The notes: a model not told the origin generated them from the letters alone. A stretch of DNA of 64,000 nt from Davidsoniella eucalypti (GCA_004009845.1 RMBW01000001.1:558001-622000), one strand, 5' to 3'. Counted from the first letter of the stretch, positions 52,472-64,000 are shown. Numbers and translations: made by a program.

Positions 52472-54967
52472 CTAAGGATAGCTGTTCTCACCTCCTCGTC
52501 TACGGCCACCAAATAGATACGCGGCCTCCATGCAATAAGCCCCAACGCCGTTTTGCATCCGACGTTCGCTGCCATAGCACACCACGACGGCATCGACAAT
52601 GTTACCAAGAATGCTCTCCATGGCGCCCATGACCGAGTATCCAATGAAACTGGCAACCAGGCCGACAATGTATGCGTATAGCGATCCGCGGATTATGCTT
52701 CCGTCAGGCTTGTCGATGGCTAGTTGGCGTGAAGTTATGACCCAGCCAGCAAAACCCATGGCGATAGCCATGACAAACCGTGTAGCGTGTAAAAGAAGCT
52801 TGGCGAGACGGTAGGGGATGAGGCCGCTATATTTGGAGTCATCTGAGTTGGAGTTGAAGACACGGGGAGTTAGAGTGACAGTGGGCGTTTGCGGACCGAG
52901 GAACTCCATGGTAGAAAGACCACGGGCTGATGTCACCAAGTTCTGGGAGTGAATACCGGCGTACGTAAGAGTAAGTGGATTGGTCAGGGCGACGATTGAT
53001 GTAGGCATCAACATATTAGCGATTCGTTGGATAACCATGGATAGGCGTGAAGGAAGCAATAAGATCGGCATACGGACAAGACGTGCTAAAAGAGTAGACT
53101 CGGTGATAGTTCCAAAGATGGTAGTGAGAGCATGGTGGACAGCAGCTTTGACGACTTCCTGAGACGGGGTTACAGGCAGGGCGTTGCGGTGGAAGTACCA
53201 TTGTGAGACCGTGGCGGCCGAGGTGGCCCGATGAACTTCATTGATAACTGACACTGTCCATATATACATGAATACGAACCATGCACCGAGCCACCATGTC
53301 GAAGCCTTAATGATCCATCGAGCTTTTGAGACCGACATGTAGCCGTCAAGGAAGATGCGGGCAAACATGGTGATCCAGAGCCAGGTCCACACGACGATAG
53401 CACACAAACTGGCCAAGCCAACCATGACGAGAGCTGAATTCACACGCAGGATTTGGGCGGAAAACTCGAGAATTTCAACAGCCTGGCGAATGGAGTTGCG
53501 GCCTTTGTATACGCAATACACCCATATGACGGCTGCTGCTAAAGGTACAGCTGAGGCCCAACGCATGGCTGTCTCTTGGACACCTCCACGACCCTTGAAG
53601 CTAGAGATAAATGGATACATGAAAAATGATACGCATATCAAAGGCATGGCAACAACAATCAACACTACCATAGGGCGTACATAGGACTGGAGAGCTGCAA
53701 GCCACATAAGTGCCACAGCTACAGCCACCAGCGTATCAACAGCAAGCATGTACAGTGAGCCCTCAAGAGTTGTGTATATCGTGTCTCCAATAGGGTTTGT
53801 GATATCAGGAGTTGAGGTGTGTAGCCAGACTAGAAAGAAAGAAGAGATCATGCTGGCTAGCATGATGAGGTAGAGCCAGGCAAAGAAAGGGTCGTGTTTG
53901 AAGAATTCCGATTCTACGGGATCGGCCATGACGACTGCGTCCTGAATCCGGGATTCTTCGATTGCAGACTCGCCAAAGGAAACATGTTGGCGATATGCCA
54001 CTTGGTTATTGTGCTCGCGAGTATCAACATTTTTGAATTTTTGAAAGGGCGTCGGGCGACTGTCCATAAGACTATCGCCTAATAAAGATGCTGGAGGGTC
54101 ATCATCTATGGTGCGAGACTCAAGAGTGACGTCGACCATATGTCCCCTTGAGGCGTCGATATCTGAAGCACCGATCTCGTTTTCCTCGTGGATTACACGA
54201 TCATGATGAGACCGCATGTCGTTGTGATGTTGTGCGTTATAACGATTCCCTTGCCAACTACTGTCGAGTCCCTTACGGAATGAGTGTTGAAAAACCGGCA
54301 CTCTTTCGTCCATTTCGTCATGTTCATCGTCTTCTTCCTCTTCTTCTTCATCATAGTCGTCATAGTCATCGGCAAATGACGACCGACCACCTCGACTTTG
54401 GTCGAGAGAAGCATTACTTCCGTCTCCTTCTGATCCCATGCTCTCTGCCAACTTGCTGGCAGCAGCTACACGTCTGGACCTTTGAAGGGCATATAGTTCG
54501 GCGGCATCACGACGATCTTGGTCGTCCTCTTCATCGTCGTCTTCTTCGTGGAAATCGTTGAAGTGGCTGTGAAAGAGCGGTGCCTCTTGTTGTTGTGCTA
54601 GTTGTGATCCAAAGGCGAGGGGCCCGAAGCACCCGCCGGTCTGTTGGTAAGGGTTTCCTGTTTGGGTATGATAGGGCGATATCAACGGCGGACGTTTGGC
54701 CGAATGTTTTCGCGATCCAAGGCTTGGGCGCGATTTAGGAGGCTCTGCCTTGCTCTGGCCTACGAATGTGGATGCTTTTATTTGGCTCTGGGCCAAGAAC
54801 TTTGATGCGTCTACAAAGAAAGGTATTAGTTAAGACATTGATCCATGATATTGTTATATACCAGTGGTGGAAGAAGCGAGCTCGGGATATCGGGATGATG
54901 GGTAGGTAAAAATCCGTGATGAGGGTAGGTAGTGCGTAGAGCCTAATGACGTACATTCTGAAAACAT
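52472..54967 (-). CDS. CTL/SLC44 (Pns1-like) multi-pass membrane protein
   Basis: Exons 54967-54955 (only 13 nt, encoding MFSE plus one base) and 54810-52472 give 783 aa; the intron is 144 nt. The joined start, MFSEYASKFLAQSQIKAS, is compelling because the upstream frame closes otherwise and the SEYASxFLAQ start is as I recall it from fungal relatives. Residues 1 to about 300 are hydrophilic and very acidic, with Asp/Glu runs, probably cytosolic. Then about ten hydrophobic segments follow, with DPFFAWLYLIMLASMISSFF first and a long loop between the first two. The last conserved part is GSIIRGSLYAYIVGLVASFI then SVMGAMESILGNIVDAVVVC, the CTL-family signature region with Ser/Cys. Family members include choline transporter-like proteins; yeast Pns1 is shorter (539 aa) and its substrate is uncertain. 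The C-terminus is less sure: a GTGAGA donor-like site lies just before the stop. Confidence 0.82.
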
Positions 54968-56661
54968 CGTGGAATCCGATAGTGATCATGTATTTTGAAC
55001 AGACCGTCCCCGGTATGGGTAGTTTTAGGTTTAACTTGGCAGTGAGAGAGGAAGGCAAAGATGAAAGGTCTAGAGCAACGGCTGTATGATGCTATCTTGT
55101 AGGAATAGTCGCGGTGTTCGCTTCACAAGAGTTGACTTGTCCCTGCTTCTGGTAGACTGCAGCTCTATGCGTCGAATCGCATAGACTAGGCAAATGGGAC
55201 CAAAACCCCAGGCGGTTGATTGTCGAAAGAAGAGTAGAATGTCCAGGGTTGACTGGGCGGTGGAATAAATAAAGTAGTAGTTAAGCAAGCTAAGTAATAG
55301 GCAGCCAGGCCCTACGAGCTGGGATTAAGTACAGGGCGCCTAGATTCAGAAAGAGATCCAGAAAGAGGGAAGGAAGTGCCGTATATCGTGAGCGATAGAG
55401 AAAAAGAGAAGCTACGCAGTGATTACACAGATGGGAGAGAAAGAGAACTCGACTTCAGTTAGCCAACGATATATGATGTGGTTATGTCTAGTAAGATGAG
55501 GAATTCTCCGGCTGTATGTGCTTTTTTTCTTGTCGTTTTTTACTGAAAAGCCATAGAATCCCAGCCCTTGATGTCTCTCTTGATGTATAGCGAAGGACGT
55601 TGACTGGCCCTTTTTTCCCTTGGTTTTTTGGTCTCTTGATGCAAGTCAGATGCAAGATACGGTTTTGGGATGAGCGACTGGAAAAGAGTAAAAGATAAAA
55701 AAGAGAAGCCACTAGCAAGGCAAAGTGTAGAGATCGGCTTGTGAAAAAGGGCGACTAAAGCTGACAGAAGGTGCGCCGTGCTCAAGCTACAAAAACGGCC
55801 GTTTGGATTGACAACAGATAGAAATCAAAAGCAGCAGCGAATGAAGGGAAAGGAAGCAAAATGAAGGCCCAGGTGACGTGATCTGGTGGAGGGACAATTG
55901 CTCAGGTGGGCGGCACTCGATTTTTGCTCACAGCCCAAAAGAGAACGTGGACATGCAGTGGTGGAAGTGATGGATCCGGAAATGATGATGCTGATAACAA
56001 GAATAGGCAAAATGGCGAAAAAATTCCGAGGTCGAGTCGACGGTCAATTTGGAAGGCAGGGCGGCGGATTATTTGTTTGTTTATTTGTTTATGACAGCAG
56101 AGTGGAAGCTCAAGAAAGGCTGAAATTGTGCAGAAAAATTAAGTAGTTGCAAAAAGTTATCGAAGGCTGTGGCGCGATTTACGGCAAGAAGTGACGAGTA
56201 CAGATGGAATAAACCAAAGACGGAAACCAGAAAGAAACCAGAAAAGTGAATGAAGGCAACTACGGCATTTGCTGCTTAAGTCCAGGTGGATAAGTGATCC
56301 GTCATCGAACGCCGCATTAGGATATTATAGAATAATTACATGTACTTAGGCTTATCATGCTCACTTATCAGTAGCTAACCAGCCTAATTGTGAAGAAAAC
56401 GCAAACAAACAACATCAAAGGAGTGACTATTTGTATCGTTGGAAATCCACTGCCATCTTGGGATTTCTTCTACTTCAGGGTAAGAGAAGCGACCGACAGA
56501 CGGATCGCAATAACGGGTTATATTGCACCCGTTATTCCCATAAGTTCTGCTGTACATTAAAAGGGCTGAACTGAAAAGCGGTGGGCAAGTAAGTAGCCTC
56601 TCGACTTAAATCTGTAGTCTTCAATATTTCAACAAGAAATGAATAAGAAGCAGAAGAGCAA

Positions 56662-56859
56662 GGGACTTTGTACTTCAGCACAAATAGCAGGGTTTCAAAA
56701 AGGTACTTAGCCCCATAAAATATTAAGTACTCAATCGAATTTATGGCACTTTGCCAGCTGGCAGCTTTTTGAAGACTAAGTGAGGAGTACTTATTTCTTT
56801 TGTAGGCTAAGTACCTTTTTTAACCTACTATTTATGCTTGACGTGCTGAAGTAAGTCCC
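56662..56859. mobile_element. 198-bp MITE-like inverted-repeat element with 8-bp target duplication
   Basis: Two arms, 56662-56732 and 56785-56859, are imperfect reverse complements over most of their length (GGGACTT at the tip, then ACTTCAGCAC, AAATAG, AAAAAGGTACTTAGCC and AAGTACTC shared), separated by about 52 bp containing the palindrome GCCAGCTGGC. The element is flanked directly by AAGAGCAA on both sides (56654-56661 and 56860-56867). Long terminal inverted repeats plus an exact 8-bp duplication and no coding capacity describe a non-autonomous DNA transposon; 8 bp is the size made by hAT-type transposases, though the tips do not match the usual hAT consensus. Confidence 0.75.
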
Positions 56860-58292
56860 AAGAGCAAGCGGTCAGACAAAATAGAGATAGTTACTCATTT
56901 TATGGAAAGCATAATTTCAGCTCAAAGAGGAAATATGCCTCATGTCTTGTCATCTTGCTTCTGTTCATTGTTCATTAGTAAGGCCCGATGAGGCGGTGAA
57001 GAGAGGCCTAAATCCAGTTGAATACAGTATCGATACAGTACAGTATAGCGCACCCTAACTCTTCCTATCTACCTCGCTATTCTCTTTAAATGGTAAACAA
57101 CAATCCTGTCATCTGCCATTTCCTCTCTCTACTGTTCTCTTGCTCTAGACTTCAAGAGCTAGGATCCTCAAATAGGGCAGGGAAGCAAGGCTTCGCTTCA
57201 AGGCGCCGGCATCGTGGGGCCGCGCTGAGCAGGAAGCCAACAGACGTATATACAAAGCAAAGGGTGAAGTAGACCGGTGGCGGCAGACGAGGCATAAGTA
57301 TATTATATATGCATGTATCTATGTATAGTTATGTATATATGGGAGAGAAGGACAAAATGCTAGGATCTCTCTCTCCTTCGTTGTGCTTCTAGATAAAAGA
57401 CATGTTGGGCCGCTCCCTGCACTCCTGCATCACCATGTAATGTAGAATAGCTGCATGTTGTCTATCGGATCTCCCCAAGATAAGTGTAAGAGCGTGTTGT
57501 CGTGTGGTGCGAAGTACCATCATCCTAGTATCTGCTATCATACCGTACATAATGATGCAAGCAAACGAAGAGACTAAGATCAACCAAGGAGAACCGTAGT
57601 AGGCATCACGGCTTCATCCCCCCTCTGCTGGTCATCCTCTGTACATGGCTTATACTCCGATATGCTCGAGAATCATGATAGGAAGCCCTTTCTTTCTTCT
57701 ATACATGTTTCTTACTTCTACAGCTCACCGCCTTGTCGGCACGTGCTATTGATCGACAACAAGTCTTGACAGCAGTAGCAATAACAGCGTAAGTATCAAA
57801 GACAGGACAGGAATACGTAGTCAGCCGGTGTGTCTCATGGTTTTATACTATAACAACAGTGATTCAACTCTCGCCCAGGGCTTATAATTCTCGCCATGGG
57901 ATATATGTATGTAGGTGTACGTATGAATATATAGCTATATGTGGTATTATCTATTGGCGCCAGCGCATCACATGTCGACTAAGCGTTTGGATATGACATC
58001 AAGCGTATCTACATGTATCTAGAGATGTGTATCTACGTACGTGCGCTACAACAGCCCAGGATTTCCTCAATCTTTCTTCCCCGTACCCAACAACCGGCTC
58101 AAGCAAAGAGCTTAGTCCTGTCTGGCTAGCTGCATAACATTAGGGCTTTCCATGCCAAACACAGCAAAACGACTGGCGGCTCGAATACTCGCTTGTGACG
58201 CCCCAGCCAGCCGTTTTCTTTTTGTATTGCATGAAAAAAGCTTCTTGGGCCTTGGTTGCTTTGACGATCCGCTTTTCAAGCACGCACTATAT

Positions 58293-58325
58293 CTGATGCT
58301 GATGCTGATGCTGATGCTGATTCTG
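58293..58325. repeat. (CTGATG)n microsatellite
   Basis: About five and a half units of CTGATG, the last with a T change, in non-coding sequence upstream of the Rab-like gene. Confidence 0.85.
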
Positions 58326-58895
58326 CGTAGTAGTTTCGTCAGCAAGTGCGACAGCCGTCCAAGAATTCGTCCTGGCTGTTTCTGTCTATCTCTATCTAGC
58401 ATGAGAGGTCTAGACCTGGGGTTGTTGCCGTTGCTACTATGTACATAGGCGTCAAGTGCTACACTGGCCTATGCCTATTATTTATCTTCAGGCTGCTTCA
58501 ATACTACCAGGCAAGCAAGGAAGAAAAAAGATACCCCTCTTCGCCAGCATTAAGCACCGTTTTTCTCACCTACGTACAAATATATGTAGCTAGTTATAGA
58601 AATAGAATTCTTTGTTTTCCAACACTCTCCATTCGCTAGCTAACCCTCCCTCTATCTCGCTTGCTCGCTTCTTGTCTGCCTGCCGTGTCGCCATTCTAGC
58701 CCTGTTGCTACTGTTGCTATCTTACTACTATCAGTATACTATGTAGTATACTGCTACTTTACCTGAATTACAACGCAAAATTACAAGCTGTGGTCTCACC
58801 GAAGCGCCGGTAGGAACAGGCACCGGATAAAGACTTTGACATCGCCTGCATTCACGATCCGAGGGGCCAAGTCTCTCTCTTTAGCTCTCTCTTCC

Positions 58896-58970
58896 TAACC
58901 CTATCTTCTTAGCTCTGCGCCCGTCGAGACTCTCTCTTTTCTCTTCTAGCTCCATCCTGACTTATATAAG
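58896..58970 (+). promoter_or_regulatory. Rab-like gene promoter elements
   Basis: A telobox-like TAACCCTA at 58896-58903 and a TATA box TATATAAG at 58963-58970, followed by a long pyrimidine-rich leader up to the ATG at 59420. Assignment is by position only. Confidence 0.4.
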
Positions 58971-59419
58971 CCACCCTCTTTGATCATCGTCCGTTCTATA
59001 GTCTACTGTCTACAGGCCTAGCTTCGGGGAATCAACAAAGCTTCCGGCCTTCTTTTGCCTGCTTCCACACGTGCTCATAGCATCAGATTCGCTGCGCTGA
59101 GTCTGCAGCTTGCCTAGAGCATCTCGTGCTCTTTCTGTCTAGTTCCATTATCAACGACCAAGTTGTTCTTTTTCTTTTCTCTACTGCTACTTTTTTACTT
59201 GTCGTCCATCTCGTCTCCTCGCTTGTTATCTATCGTTTCCTGACCCTGATTTTATGGCTCTCTTGTTCTAATCCCAGCAAACGCTTCTACATTCCTCGTT
59301 ATCATTCATCTTACCAACTCAATTTCAGATCTCTCGCGCCCCCCAAGCATTTTTCTAGTATCTTCTTTTATACTAAACTAAACCCACTCTACCAACGTCA
59401 TACCATCATCCGCTTAATC

Positions 59420-60304
59420 ATGGCTTCATCATCGCCGCCGTGGGACTTCATCGCTAAGCTCGTCTGCATTGGCGATTCAGGCTGTGGCAAGTCTAGCCTA
59501 ACCATCCGCCTTTGCGAAGGCCGTTTTTCTGCCCACCACGACGTAACCATTGGCGTTGAATTCGGCTCGCGCATCGTCCCCGTTGGGCCACCACACAGCG
59601 ACTCATATGCGCTCTCCTCTCTCTTCGATCCCACCTCTACCGCCGCTTCCGATGCTGGTCCCAACGACCGTTCAACCGACCCATCCGCCGCTCCCTCTAC
59701 ATCTGGCCTACCAGCACCACCACGCAAACATAAAGCTTCCAAATCTACCTCTTCAACAACAGCTGCTTCTAATACCGGTCCACCACCACCACAAAAACAC
59801 ATGAAACTTTCGCTATGGGATACCGCTGGGCAAGAAACATACAAGTCCGTCACGCGTTCATATTTCCGCGGCGCTTCCGGGGCTCTTCTCGTCTTCGATC
59901 TTACCCGTAAACAAACGTTCGATCATGTGACCGACTGGCTATCCGACCTACGGCAGATTGCAGAGCCCGACATCGTGGTCGTCTTGGTCGGCAACAAGGC
60001 CGATCTCACGCAAGAAAACGAAGACACCCCAGACGGCGAATCCAGTAAGCGGGAAGTCACCCGGGCCGAAGCCGAGGAATGGGCACGTAAAAACGATATC
60101 CTAGAATACGTCGAGACAAGTGCCAAGAGTGGTGAGAATGTCGAAAATGCTTTCATGCATGTCGCAGAACGCATTTTCAAAAATATTGCTGCTGGTAAAT
60201 ACGACCTCAACGATCGCAGATCAGGCGTCAAAGGTCACGCCAGTGCAACAGGCCAGCGCCTTGCTATATCAGCAGAAAAGAACGCCAGAGGCGGATGTTG
60301 CTAA
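59420..60304 (+). CDS. Rab4-like small GTPase with ~70-residue insertion
   Basis: 294 aa, intronless. All GTPase motifs are present: P-loop GDSGCGKSS (18-26), switch I with HDVTIGVEFGSR (40-51), WDTAGQE (133-139), NKAD, and ETSAKSG. The C-terminus ends GGCC, giving two prenylatable cysteines for membrane attachment. The TIGVEFGS effector stretch is typical of the Rab2/Rab4/Rab14 group; Rab4 (early endosome recycling) is my best match. The strand linking switch I to WDTAGQE is normally about a dozen residues; here residues about 55-126 form an extra Ser/Thr/Ala/Pro-rich segment, explaining the unusual length (Rab proteins are about 210 aa). The frame is open upstream to 59126 but from a GTG codon through leader-like sequence, so the ATG just before MASSSPPWDF is chosen. 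Endosomal role is inferred from the family. Confidence 0.88.
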   Translation: MASSSPPWDFIAKLVCIGDSGCGKSSLTIRLCEGRFSAHHDVTIGVEFGSRIVPVGPPHSDSYALSSLFDPTSTAASDAGPNDRSTDPSAAPSTSGLPAPPRKHKASKSTSSTTAASNTGPPPPQKHMKLSLWDTAGQETYKSVTRSYFRGASGALLVFDLTRKQTFDHVTDWLSDLRQIAEPDIVVVLVGNKADLTQENEDTPDGESSKREVTRAEAEEWARKNDILEYVETSAKSGENVENAFMHVAERIFKNIAAGKYDLNDRRSGVKGHASATGQRLAISAEKNARGGCC

Positions 60305-60873
60305 ATATCTTCCTTCTAAACTCAATAGCTATATATCTCATTGCTCTTCTAAAAAAAATTAAGGAATAATTTACGTGCTGAGTCCTACAAAAGGGCCATT
60401 CTAGTGCGTTCACAACGCTTCCCTTTGACCTCATATACTTTTTGTCCACTATTTATATGTCTTGTGTGTATGTCTCAACCGCTTAATCTCTTCACTGCCC
60501 ATGATGGTATTGCTCTTCGTGGAATTATTTACAGGGCTAGCTCTTGATGCTCTTATGTTACTTCGAGAAATGTTCCAATGTGTCTTTATATCATGTATAA
60601 CTCCATCTTCTAGATCTACAGTAACTGATAATAACATGTACATCACCATAGTTTCTACACGTTAAGATGTAACTGATAAATTGCAAATTGTCAAATGTGA
60701 TTATGTGAAAAGTTAAGAAAAATGTAAAAATAAAACAGCTTGATAAGATTAGGCCTAGCGAGCTCCGTTTCTCACGAAGCCACCTTTCATCAAGATAAAC
60801 TCCCCTTTCTACGTCATCACAAACACCTCCTCAATTTTGCTCAAGAGGTGTCTCTTTCTTATATAGCAAATAT
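60305..60873. other. Intergenic between convergent Rab-like and PMT genes
   Basis: 3' flanks of both genes, AT-rich. Frames at 60449-60649 and 60462-60665 overlap on opposite strands and have no features. Nothing else is seen. Confidence 0.5.
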
Positions 60874-63386
60874 TTACGCATCGGTGATTTTCCAGCTAGA
60901 GAACAACTTGAGATAAGCGTAGTCCTTATTGGGGCCAGTCATGCCCCAGCAGATGGGAATGAAGAATATGTACAGCGAAACGATAACCACGTAAAGAACA
61001 CTGTACACAACGGCCTGGATAGCCTTCTTCTGTTCACGTAGCATCCAGTCCACGATAAATCCAAAGACTAAAATGGCGAAGTACAACGCAGGGTAGTAAT
61101 GATGGGCGTAAGTGACACGAGCCATGACCGCAAATGGTAGGTAATGAAGAACCCAACCGACGACGGGGTAGACAGCAGAGTAGTGGATCTGGTCAATGTC
61201 ATCCTGGTTCAGCTCCTTGTAGCCGCGCTGCCAGCGAATCAGGTACCATGCGACAACAAGGCCAAAAACAACCAAGGAGGCAGTTGAGCCCAGATACACC
61301 AGAGGGTTACCGAGAAGGAAGTACTTGACAGTCTTTTCATCCCAGCTGCACATTCTTAGACCAACATTGAGGATAGGCCACTGCCACCACTGGGACGCAA
61401 GGTCATCCTGCTTATCAGGATCGGGAAGCAGAGCGTTGTTCGAAGTCATCATGGCCACGTTTAGGTGGATGAAGTCATGGAAGAAAGGAGACTTATAGAC
61501 GGCCGGGTCGCTAGGCGGTACTATTCATGAAAATTTAGTATCAAAAACTTACTGAATGGGACTTGGATAGTGTTCAGACTTACGCTTGTCGTTGGTGTGA
61601 GCTTCCACATTCCAGTGGGTGTAAGAATCCTTGGGGTTGTTCTTCTTGGTGCAAGTGACCTCAATTTGCTTGAAACCCCACTGGGGCAGGTTGACGTTGC
61701 CGGCACGAAGATAGCAGCCCATTACAGGGTGCTTGAGGCGGAAGGCCGTAGTTAGGGTACGGACTTTGCTACGATCGTTAGACGCAACATCGCCAACAAC
61801 TTCAACACGCCAGTGATCTTTAGCATCGCCAATAGTAATGTTTCCGTAACTAGAAACTTCCTTGTCGGCCTTGGTGATAGGAGCGCCAATATCGTGAGAG
61901 TGAAGGTTACGGCCAGTTTGAGCGTGGATTAGACGAATGACAGAGTTGTCAGAGATGAACCGGGGCTCAGCTTCCTCATCGTATTCAGGTTCGTCACGGC
62001 TAGGGTAGATGAACCAGTCATTGTTGGCATCCTTGTGGTGGTAGCAAGTGACCTGTTGTTGCTTAGAGCCTTCAGGATAAGTCTGTACGTGGGAGTGTAG
62101 AAGACCACCACCATAGCCCATGTTCTTGATAGTGACACGCGAACCCAGCGCCAGCTCCAGGGGGCTTCCCTTGCCAACAGCGGTTCCCTTAAGGTTAGCC
62201 TGGAAGAGAGAGCTCATCTGAGCATCACCAGGACCCGAGTGGCTCAGAATAGCAAAGTGCAACGCAAATGACAGTAGGTAGATTAGGAAGGGCACAATGA
62301 TGAGACCCACGATACGAGCAGACAGGTGAGCACTCAGGACATGGGCGGGCATCTTGCGGTTGCCAAACTTGTGCCATAGGTCCTCGACAGTGTATAGACC
62401 AACCATAGAGGTGACGAAGAGACCAACAAGCTTAACACTGCACACGCAACCAATGCTGATACCAGTCAACATCAGCCATAGGAACCATTCAGGCTCGAAA
62501 GGGCGGTTGCGCTGGTTGTGGAACTTGGTCCAGCAAAGGACAGTAGCGACAGTGCCGCACAGCAGCATAGAGTCGAGAAGAATAAAACGGCTGATGGTGG
62601 TGTAAGAGTTTTCGCACAGAACCATCAGAGCAACAAGCCAGATGGCAGGACGCTTGAAGTGCAACTCGCGGGCAGTCCAGTAGGCCATTGGAACGCACAC
62701 GATGCCGAAAGCAGCGTTAAAGGCACGCATGAAAGTGTAGTTGACGTCATCGGGATATTTCTCTCCAGACTTGAAATCGAATGTACCATTATAGCCAGCC
62801 AAGACGCCGGACAGGCCAACAAGCATCTTACCCAAAGGAGGGTGGACATCACTAGTAAAAGTTAGCACAAAGTTCAAAGTTTCGATAGTGTCAGGGTAAT
62901 ATAAACGTACAAGTAGTATTCATGCTTGATGTAGTATGAACCAAACTTCCCGAAACTAGAAGTACACGTTAGCTTGACAATCATTGATGGCGGATCATTA
63001 GTATAGCACAACTTACTGAGCTTCATCCCAGGTAACGATGTTACTAATGCCAATCTTGTACAACCGAGTGAAACAAGCAAGCAAGAACAGCACAATGGGA
63101 GCCCAAACCCACTCATACTCGAAGACGGCGTCAAGACCGGACTTCTGTAATTATTGGTTAGCATATATGTTCTGCGGCTCGGCAAGGATTAGCCGGAGGC
63201 ACAATGGTATTGATGTGCGTAGATGCTGGATGTGTCTAGCTGACATACCTTGGGAGCACGCTTCTTCTTATCATCGACCACGGGGACATTAGGGATAGTA
63301 GCTTGTTCTCCCGAGGCGACGGGTCTCCTTCTTAGACCTTCGGCCAGGTCAGCGCCGGACGCCACGGCAGCCTTTCCGCTAGCCAT
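60874..63386 (-). CDS. PMT2: Protein O-mannosyltransferase, PMT2 subfamily
   Basis: Exons 63386-63249, 63144-63017, 62955-62911 (45 nt), 62851-61584 and 61520-60874 give 741 aa, the family's usual size. Introns are 104, 61, 59 and 63 nt. The enzyme transfers mannose from dolichyl-phosphate mannose to Ser/Thr of proteins entering the ER lumen. The catalytic DE pair of the first lumenal loop is present (TWDEAHFGKFGSYYIKHEYY, Asp86-Glu87), followed by DVHPPLGKMLVGLSGVLAGY and YPDDVNYTFMRAFNAAFGI, which are PMT2-type. Multiple membrane helices flank a lumenal MIR block (about 335-525; LGSRVTIKNM, IHAQTGRNLHSHD, HWRVEV). After FIHLNVAMMTSNNAL come the C-terminal helices with THAHHYYPALYF-like YAHHYYPALYFAI. 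Exon joins restore continuous conserved sequence at every boundary. It normally pairs with a PMT1-class partner. Confidence 0.95.
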
Positions 63387-64000
63387 GACGGCGGACAATT
63401 ATGTATGGGAGGGTTGAGTTGGTATTTTACGCGATCAATTGCGCGTCAGTATCGGTGAATATTAGATCAGGTTCGAAGATGCAGGAAGCCTAGTCAGTTA
63501 CGACGAGGGGCGAGCTCGACAAGGCGTCTGCAATGGAATGGGTCGAGAAATGAAGAGAATCGGGTAAAGGAACGGTAGTAATTCTAGAGATTGGACGAGT
63601 TATGGAAACGAACTCAAAAGTGATTCGAATAAAGAAAAAGGAAGAAAAGAAAAGAAAATAAGGTAACGGAACGGGAAAATTAAAAGTAAAAAAGTACGTG
63701 GTAAAAAGAAAAGAAGAAAATACGGCTGAAGCTCTAGCATATAACAGCAGTGGTTAGTTCGGCTGTGTGTTCAGGCTACGAGACACCGAATCAGCAAGCA
63801 CCACCAAAGAACAAAGAACAGGTGTCTACAAAATGCTGGAATCAGCAAAGAAAGCGCCGCGTGAAGAAAAACGAAGCTAAAAGGATAATATGCCAAATCA
63901 AGGGCAGAAACACGAAATGAGGAAGGGAAGAAACAGATCTATTGAATTAACGAAGAATGAGTCTCTATATTTTTTCAGACAAGACAGCCAGTTGCTTGCT
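63387..64000. other. PMT2 upstream region
   Basis: Purine-rich on the plus strand (about 63600-63730), i.e. a pyrimidine-rich leader or promoter in the PMT2 direction. No gene is supported to the right edge. Confidence 0.5.

Larger units (their letters stand above)
54968..59419. other. Gene-poor region of 4.5 kb with an inverted-repeat element
   Basis: No protein gene was supported. It contains the membrane-protein gene promoter, a 198-bp MITE-like element (56662-56859), a (CTGATG)n microsatellite (58293-58325), and the Rab-like gene promoter with TATATAAG at 58963-58970 and a 450-nt C/T-rich leader. Frames at 55886-56146, 57090-57272 and 58152-58448 appear to be chance. Confidence 0.45.

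Noticed and set aside
58293..58325. Repeated short units considered as a CRISPR-like array
   Set aside because: Units of 6 bp without spacers form a simple microsatellite, and the organism is eukaryotic.
59126..59419. 98-codon N-terminal extension of the Rab-like GTPase
   Set aside because: The frame starts with GTG and encodes Phe/Leu/Ser-rich leader-like sequence; Rab homology begins at the ATG at 59420.

Overview
The window looks like chromosomal DNA of a filamentous ascomycete (Pezizomycotina). Genes are monocistronic on both strands. Introns are few and short (mostly 50-145 nt), with GTANGT-type donors and frequent CTAAC/CTAAT branch points. One gene encodes a RID/Masc1-type cytosine methyltransferase, a class tied to repeat-induced point mutation in this group. 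No species is assigned. There are no rRNA genes, tRNA genes, CRISPR arrays or bacterial-type operons that I can support.

Left part (1-18.4 kb, all minus strand): a PPOX-type split-barrel protein with a C-terminal membrane segment; a short coiled-coil protein; a degraded pogo/Fot1-type transposon; a larger coiled-coil protein; a four-exon protein built from about 17 Cys-x2/3-His modules; and an exceptionally long TBF1/TRF-like telobox-Myb protein (about 1945 aa). A gene-poor stretch of about 7 kb follows (18.4-25.4 kb).

Central part (25.4-39.4 kb), compact housekeeping genes: aldehyde dehydrogenase, exosome subunit RRP40 divergent from the ribosome-associated Hsp70 SSZ1, an NT-C2 domain protein, RNase P/MRP subunit POP1, and an RBR-type ubiquitin ligase. 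Several of these act in RNA processing or translation, but I see no evidence of co-transcription.

Right part (39.4-64 kb): about 4 kb without genes; the RID-type methyltransferase; two small-protein genes; EMC7; a WW-domain protein; an SLC44/CTL-like membrane protein with a 13-nt first coding exon; a gene-poor region with a 198-bp inverted-repeat element flanked by an 8-bp target duplication; a Rab4-like GTPase carrying a ~70-residue insertion; and a PMT2-class protein O-mannosyltransferase. EMC7 and the mannosyltransferase both act at the ER membrane.

Most noteworthy: all three introns of the Cys/His-repeat gene split the His codon of a Cys-x2/3-His motif; telomere-repeat-like TAACCCTA motifs cluster upstream of the TBF1-like gene; the 198-bp element is a MITE candidate; and long sense-strand pyrimidine tracts follow several stop codons. 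Exon structures were derived by hand from splice consensus, reading-frame continuity and family resemblance. All functions are by recognition, not by database search.
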